From assembly GCA_033297075.1 (NCBI GenBank), contig MU858047.1, positions 310,001 through 374,000 of the forward strand: DNA of 64,000 nucleotides, read 5' to 3'. A program made the position numbers and the translations under genes. Below are positions 58,001-64,000 of this stretch, piece by piece. Numbering within the stretch: the first letter of the stretch is position 1; each line of letters starts with the position of its first letter. Source of the DNA: Rhypophila decipiens (lineage: Eukaryota; Ascomycota; Sordariomycetes; Sordariales; Naviculisporaceae). The notes beneath the pieces were generated by a model, which saw only the letters and a list, made by a program, of their open reading frames with translations, made no database searches and was not told the DNA's origin.

Positions 58001-61000
58001 CCGCCACGAGAAAGAAACCCGAACGACCTGGCCTGTGCTGATCCTCGCGGGTGGCTTCAGCGACCCATCCACCTGGGACCGACGACCGGCTAAATGCATC
58101 TGGCCAGGGGTCCCAACGGCGCTTGACCTCCCAACGGTCGCGCACAGTGCAATATTGGCTGATTAATATCACCAACGGTGCGATCCCGTACTGTAGTGTA
58201 CGGTGCACGACGGAGCGATTCTGCTCGAGTGCCTTGCCTGTACGGATAGAAGGTACATATCAATACACACAGCATCCCAGCCGACACACTGCGGGATGCG
58301 CCGAACGATGGAGAACGACCAAACGGGAGTTTGCACTTTGCACGTTGATTAATGAGAAACGGCGCAACCTTGGCGTCGGGACAGTCAGTGCTCTCGACGC
58401 TACAAGTGTAGATCTTATCCAGACCTCCTATCCACTTGGATTATTATTCGCCAAGATACACAATAAGATACAATGGATCCAAGCAGCCAATTCTCGCTTC
58501 GCATTTCCTCAGACAGTAAGCACAACCAAAGCAAAACGTCTCCCAAGAACGTGCCAGTGCGTGCCCAGCACAGGAGCGGCACACAACAAGCGCCACTATC
58601 CCCCGTTTGCTCTGTGTATCAGGTGTGTGCAGGAGATCCAAGGTCAGCGCAACGGTAACACGGACCCGAGGATCGAGTTTTTATCCCGAGACAAACTTCT
58701 GATAGGGCAGCTGGCTGGTGGTGTCACTGGTGTGTGTGTGTGTGATTTGTGGTTCTCTGCTCATCAAGTTTGTCGGAATAAGTATTCATTGTCAAACTCA
58801 CACTCTCACACCCCACATAACACCATCTGTACGGAGTGGTTTGCGTGGCTCATGTCTGCACATTTAGCGGTCTTTGCGTCGTGTTTCTTGTCGAGTGACA
58901 TGCAGATCCCCAGAGGGCCAGACTGGCGGTATTTTGAAAGCTACCTGTGTTATGGTGATGGTGCACCATAGCACGGAATACTACCACAATCTTAAATTGA
59001 TGAATATGAAATATATCGTGTATAAATATAGATCCTCGCGGAGAAAATACCATAGCATGGTATACGACGTATATTTCGAGACTCGATCTAGCAATAACCC
59101 GAGACACGGTGATGTCATGTCGTCGATGTTGACAAGGCGGCCCTGTTGTCTTTTGCTTGTCGTGGGGGAAGACGATGCATGTAAGTTATCGCTGGATCAA
59201 GGAATCTGCGTACTTTGTGAGAATTATGAGATTTTGGTACGGATTGTTTATTCGCTCGGTGTCGATAGCCCCAAAAGATAAACAACCATCTGAATATCAG
59301 TTCATCGGTACAAGAGTGACGGCGCAATGCCGCTGCTGTCAAGATGGTTACCGGTAGGTTGGACTAAGCTGTAGAAATAACCCCCTCCGTACTGCAACCC
59401 GTACGTACGCGTTAATACACTAGACTTACACTACATTTCAGGTCTCCGTACGACTGGCGCACCAATTGACCCCTGTCACGTCGATCTTGCTGTGGCTGAC
59501 ATGTCCTTATTTTCAAGGTTGTATTCAGGACGTTCTTCCTGTTTGCGCAATCTCGCTATCATCATATCACCCCAGTCCAACCAATGTTATTTCGGGAGCA
59601 GCATGATCCGAATGTTTATTCTTTTATACTGCAGTAGCTAACAAGTCCACGAACCATGTCAACGCAGAAATTACACTATAACGGTCTGAATAACTGTCTG
59701 AAACGACAAACGACGACGAGAAAGGAGCACCCTAAAACATCCCGATCGAGGCCCCCAGGCCATTGGACACTTGGCAGCCTAGTCCGTGATTTTATCACCT
59801 GGCCACCGCTGCACTTGCCAAGTCGAGTAATTAGGGACTGTTGTCTTGGTATTAAACACGAAACAATCTCAACAACGAAACGTCTACGCAAACAACAACA
59901 AGTGCGCTAGGACTCGGGTTGATCAAAGGGCCGTCCCAACGGGCATCCGAAGCCATGGAAAGACCCGCTTGTGCCTGTCGTCGCTACCGGGGCAGCGCGC
60001 CCGCCCGCTCTTGCCATCGGCTTTCAATCTATCTAACATGATAACCTTATACTTGATGATGGACTGATACAGGTACGGTACGTGCAGTATTCTTAGATGT
60101 TTAGGGTTAAACGTTCCCACAACACTGTGGACCTCTCAGGGAAAGAAAACACGATATACAAAAAATTGCAGCATTCTCTTCCCCGTCTCATCTCCTAATT
60201 CGTCAAGACCGGCAGCATCTCACCTCTTGCCGAGCGTTTGATTTCCCCTTTGACCCTTTTCTTTTTCTCTCGCCTTTCATTTGACTGATCCACCCTCTCC
60301 AGACTCCAGTGCTGCACAAAAGCCGGCATGCCGAACGGCTGCAGCGAATAATCGATACACACGTCTGCCAAGGTCCCCATAGGCCTATAGTCGTTATCTG
60401 TTATTCCCGTTTTCTTTGGTTCGCAGAGTCACTTCGTCTGGTGGTGATGACTGAGACTCGATTGGAACGCTTCGGTGAAGCACGCAAAACCGTCACTTTG
60501 CGTCTATGAAGTGCCCTTCACCGATGATCGTCATTGAAACCTCTGCCCTTCAAACAGCGGCAGTTGGGGCCAGGGCGTGACATATCCGTGCGTGTGCAGG
60601 CCACAAGTCGGAGTTCAAGGAAAAACGCCCAGCCTTCTCGTGGCCGCCCAGCCGGCCAGAGCTCTGTGCCTTTGGCGATCAAGCCACAGTTTGTGTACAC
60701 TACAGCAGATCGGAGGCGGGCACCCATGTGGATTGTTCGTGGTGGCAGTTGGCAACTTCAGCGTTCCCCTGTCGTTCTTGTCCTGGGCAGCCGGCGGGCG
60801 CCTTGTTCTTGAGATGTCTGCCAAGGTATCAACCAGCCCGTCGGGCACCTCCCCCTCAACGCTGTGGCTAGAGCCCGAATCGGCGACCTGGGACCCAAGA
60901 AGAGGAGCGATCCGCCGCCCAGGCCCTTAGCGTTGACGCAAAAAACCGTTGTCACACAGCGCCGGGTCGAGAGGCGTCCAATCAGACGGGGCAGATCTTC

Positions 61001-62872
61001 GTGTGGCGCTCCTTGTCTTCTCCCCTACCCCCCTGCAAACACAGACCAAGGCTTTAACCGTTCCTGGCGAAATCTAGCGAGCTTCAGCTGAGGCTTGAAC
61101 GCCATGGTGCCCCAAAGAGGAAATCCTCATCTGTACGGTGCGCGCGACAAGCTCCTGGCCCATGGCAGTTACAGCGCCCTCCCCCATGCTGCCTCGCCGC
61201 TGACGGTGCATCGTGGTGGAGAAGTGCGCCCTGAAGCATTTCAAACAATGCACGGAATTTCACCCCTCACCCATTGGTAACTTTCCTGGCGAGGACATAT
61301 CCTGTTTGAGAAGTCCACTGTAACCTCCCAAGCACAGGTGATCAAGCTCGAAACAAGGCGATACCTCCCAACGACGCCATCAACCTGGGAGCCGTTTCGA
61401 CCATGTTACCGTACCTATCTGCTCTCCTCTCTGGATACCAACCCGTACCACCACAACTAGCCTTTCCCAAGTGCAAGTGCGGGAGCGGAGAGATGCGCGT
61501 GTAACCTGCGAGCGAGGTCACCCCCAATATACTGTTATTCCGCCCATCCAAGAGATGATTTATGCTCTCAAAATAGAATCGCGGAACAGGACCCTCATCA
61601 ACGGTGCACCCCCAATTTCTTTGACGATGGGTTGTCGTGGACTATACTATACATGATTCACCTATATCATACAAACCAGGATATGACAAGAGACTGGACA
61701 GTCGTCCATCACTTGCCAGCTCGCACGGATAATTGAGGCCGTGGTGATCTTCGGGCCATGTTTGCTAATATGCCGCCTCCTATAGGAATACCGGTACGTA
61801 CCTGTGGTCTGTTCTTGTTTGGCGGATCAGTCTGGCCGGGACCAACGGCGGCCACGAGTTGAAGCCGGTGATTTCGATAATCTCAGACACTAGCGCTGGG
61901 CGAAATAAAAGCAGCTTTGATCGTTGGGGTGGGTGGGTGTGCGATGCCCAGCAGGCAAGCCAGGGGTCACAAATTGGTGCATGCCAAGGATCCGCCATCA
62001 ATTCCGCCATCATCAGTCCGTCGACCGTTCAGACCAGTCTATTGGATCCTTTGCTGCACTGTCAGATCCCTGTCCAGCGCAAACCCCAGAGCCGCCTCGA
62101 CACGCTTGCTGGGATATCGCCGTTAAAGCCCGCTCAGGGCCAGAGACGGCTGACAATTGGACGACTTTGTCCCCTGCCGGCTGGCGCCATCTGTCCCCAT
62201 TGCCAGATCAACCCCCCTTTTTTTCAAGTAAAGCCAAGCCAAACTCAACAACAGCCAATCTCGTCGGTTTGAGTGAGACATTGTTCCTGGATTCAGGCAA
62301 GCCCAACACCAAAACATCCAACCCGCCATTGTCTCGCAAGAAACATAACCCATCTGTCCACTATCTCGGCCCTGGCTGATGGCCGTTGAAAAGAGGTCGT
62401 GAACTTGAGCCGTTTGTGCTTTTTGATTGGCTCACGTACGAGTTTTGAGACCTGCGAACTTATGGAGGCTGGCGAGGCCCCTGGGTTTGCGGCGGATATT
62501 GTGTCCTCCCCATGCCCACGGTCCCGAACGATGGGGACAGCCATCCGTTGTGCTTGCTGCTCCAACGGTCGCTAGGCCATCGCTCGACCGAAGGCCAGAT
62601 CTCGCGAGGCTGCTGCCAACTGCGAGCTTCCCCCCCTGAGAGGAACGTGTGTGGCCCGTGTCCCTCTGCCATTCAAGGAAATCGCTCCGGGGGAGGCGGC
62701 AGCTGAGGGACGATTAGCTCCGGCAGTCCGGCTGCCCGGCAGCAAAAGAAAAGTCAACGGTTGATTGAATCTGAAGGAGGAAAATATCCGCTCCCACGCA
62801 CGACTGGGTCCTCCTGACCGATCTTTCACGTAACGACGGATGTGAACATGAACAAACAAGGTCTGGGACCTC

Positions 62873-62892
62873 CAGCAGCAGCAGCAGCAGCA
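62873..62892. repeat. CAG trinucleotide repeat
   Basis: There are six to seven perfect CAG units. An overlapping 130-codon minus-strand frame (63218..62826) reads them as an Ala run, but that frame shows no other support as a gene. Confidence 0.85.
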
Positions 62893-64000
62893 ATTCGATC
62901 ATCTCTCTGACGTGGCTTGTGCTGGACCTGAACATGTCGAGCTAGGGCCCCACAAGCCGTTGTCCAGTTCTTGGTGATGAAAGGGGACCACTCTAACAGG
63001 CAAGATCTGCAGACAGTTCTGAAGAACTGCACATGGGTACGGATACGGCCCCGGCCTGCTGCAATGACAGTTCGTGTGCTGCTGATAGCCACCCATCGAG
63101 AAAGGTGGGAGGAATCAAGCTCACAGCTTACATTTTCCCCAGCTGCCCTGCAATGCACCTCTGTTACGGAGTAACTGGGCACCTCTTGCAGCTCTGAGTT
63201 GGCGAACTTTTTGGCCATGGAGATGGGTCAATTCTTGATTCCGAGTGAAGATGGGTGGTCTGTTTGTTCTCGACCTTTGCCACCTCCACTCGATCTAGGT
63301 TTGATACTGAGACATATTGAACAACACGCGCGTGGAGGAAGCAGAAGACGGGAAGGATGGCTCCACAAATTTCACCCGTTATGTCTTGCTTTTCTCCAGA
63401 CCGTTATGGCTCTCTTTCTCAAGTGACGAAAGTGGATTCTTATTCTGGCTAGAAAGACAGATCGGAGGAAATTAAACGGAACACGTGGGAAGATATCAAC
63501 CCAACTTCTCTTGACCAAGGCGCGTGAAGAAAAGAATGATAGCGTGACACTCCAGTTGACTTGGACCTATTTGTCCCTACGGTCATCGAGGTCTTTCTTG
63601 TTCTGATCTGGGTGAGGAAACCCACATCAACTGGGCCCTTCACACCACCACCAAGCGCTTTCCTTTCTGACCTGTGTCCTTCGCACCCACTTGATTATCA
63701 GCTCGCTTTCCTTCTGCCTAGCCAGACAGGCAAGAAGGCCACTTCAGAACGCATAGTAGGTAGCTACAACACACTCGACTGAAAGCAAGTATGTACGAAG
63801 TATGTACGGGTGTATGTTGGGCGGGAAAGGCCCCGAGTGGGAACTCTCGGACGGGATGGGATGGTCGAGCTGAGCTACCGACTGGCTCTCTCGGAAGACC
63901 CAGAACCTAATCCTACACACACAACAAAATGCATACTAGATGATCTTTCTCCTATGAAGGAAACCAGGGAATTTCAAGAGGAGAAAGAAATACCCATCTC

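Larger units (their letters stand above)
52915..64000. other. 11 kb upstream of flbD, no supportable gene
   Basis: The region runs from the flbD start to the window edge. Open frames are short or start at non-ATG codons, including the longest, 58051..58971 (+), which begins at GTG and has no early ATG. The first 1-2 kb is probably the flbD leader and promoter. Simple repeats are noted separately. The far end could be the promoter of a gene outside the window. Confidence 0.5.

Noticed and set aside
58051..58971. 306-codon plus-strand open frame, the longest in the flbD upstream region
   Set aside because: It starts at GTG and the first ATG comes only near the end. The product is random-looking (rich in Cys, Arg, Thr, His) with no domain, so it is not a credible fungal gene.
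1..64000. Search for CRISPR arrays, insertion sequences, phage genes, secondary-metabolite cores and transposon proteins
   Set aside because: No regularly spaced repeats, transposase, integrase, reverse transcriptase, polyketide synthase or peptide synthetase motifs were seen. The window reads as eukaryotic nuclear DNA.

Overview
The window looks like nuclear DNA of a filamentous ascomycete (Pezizomycotina), most likely a sordariomycete. The evidence is short introns of 50-140 bases with GTRNGT-type donors and NAG acceptors, single-gene transcription units rather than operons, a FlbD/rca-1-type Myb protein, an RGS-LOV photoreceptor and several proteins of types found only in filamentous fungi. 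Nothing suggests a bacterial, viral or organellar origin. Only ATG starts were accepted, and spliced models were built by hand from reading frame, splice motifs and family motifs.

Layout. 0.6-2.3 kb (-): DUF3431-type membrane-anchored protein. 3.1-5.3 kb (-): RGS-LOV blue-light receptor with one intron. 8.3-10.2 kb (+): Cdh1/Fizzy-related APC/C activator with three exons. 12.0-13.9 kb (-): rhomboid serine protease with three exons. 15.1-15.5 kb (-): a small two-exon gene that single-ORF scanning misses. 15.9-16.9 kb (+): lysine-rich nucleolar-like protein. 17.4-18.1 kb (-): small membrane protein of a type often loosely labelled 'rhomboid family'. 28.6-30.2 kb (+): Cys/His-cluster plus coiled-coil protein. 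31.7-33.3 kb (+): NCBP3-like cap-binding factor with repeated ELFP motifs. 34.4-36.8 kb (+): 753-residue conserved-looking protein of unknown function. 51.9-52.9 kb (-): FlbD-type R2R3-Myb conidiation regulator.

Three long stretches hold no gene I can support: 18.1-28.6 kb, 36.8-51.9 kb and 52.9-64 kb. Together they make up more than half of the window. The first lies between two diverging genes, the second between two converging genes, and the third is upstream of flbD. They contain simple repeats, a tRNA-like pseudo-element and weak open frames.

The genes do not form a metabolic cluster. There is a loose regulatory theme: light and G-protein signalling (RGS-LOV), cell-cycle exit (Cdh1), membrane proteolysis (rhomboid), mRNA cap binding (NCBP3-like) and asexual development (FlbD). 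Any link between them is inference. The most interesting item is the RGS-LOV protein, which fuses a G-protein-signalling terminator to a light-sensing flavin domain with all key flavin and photochemical residues present.
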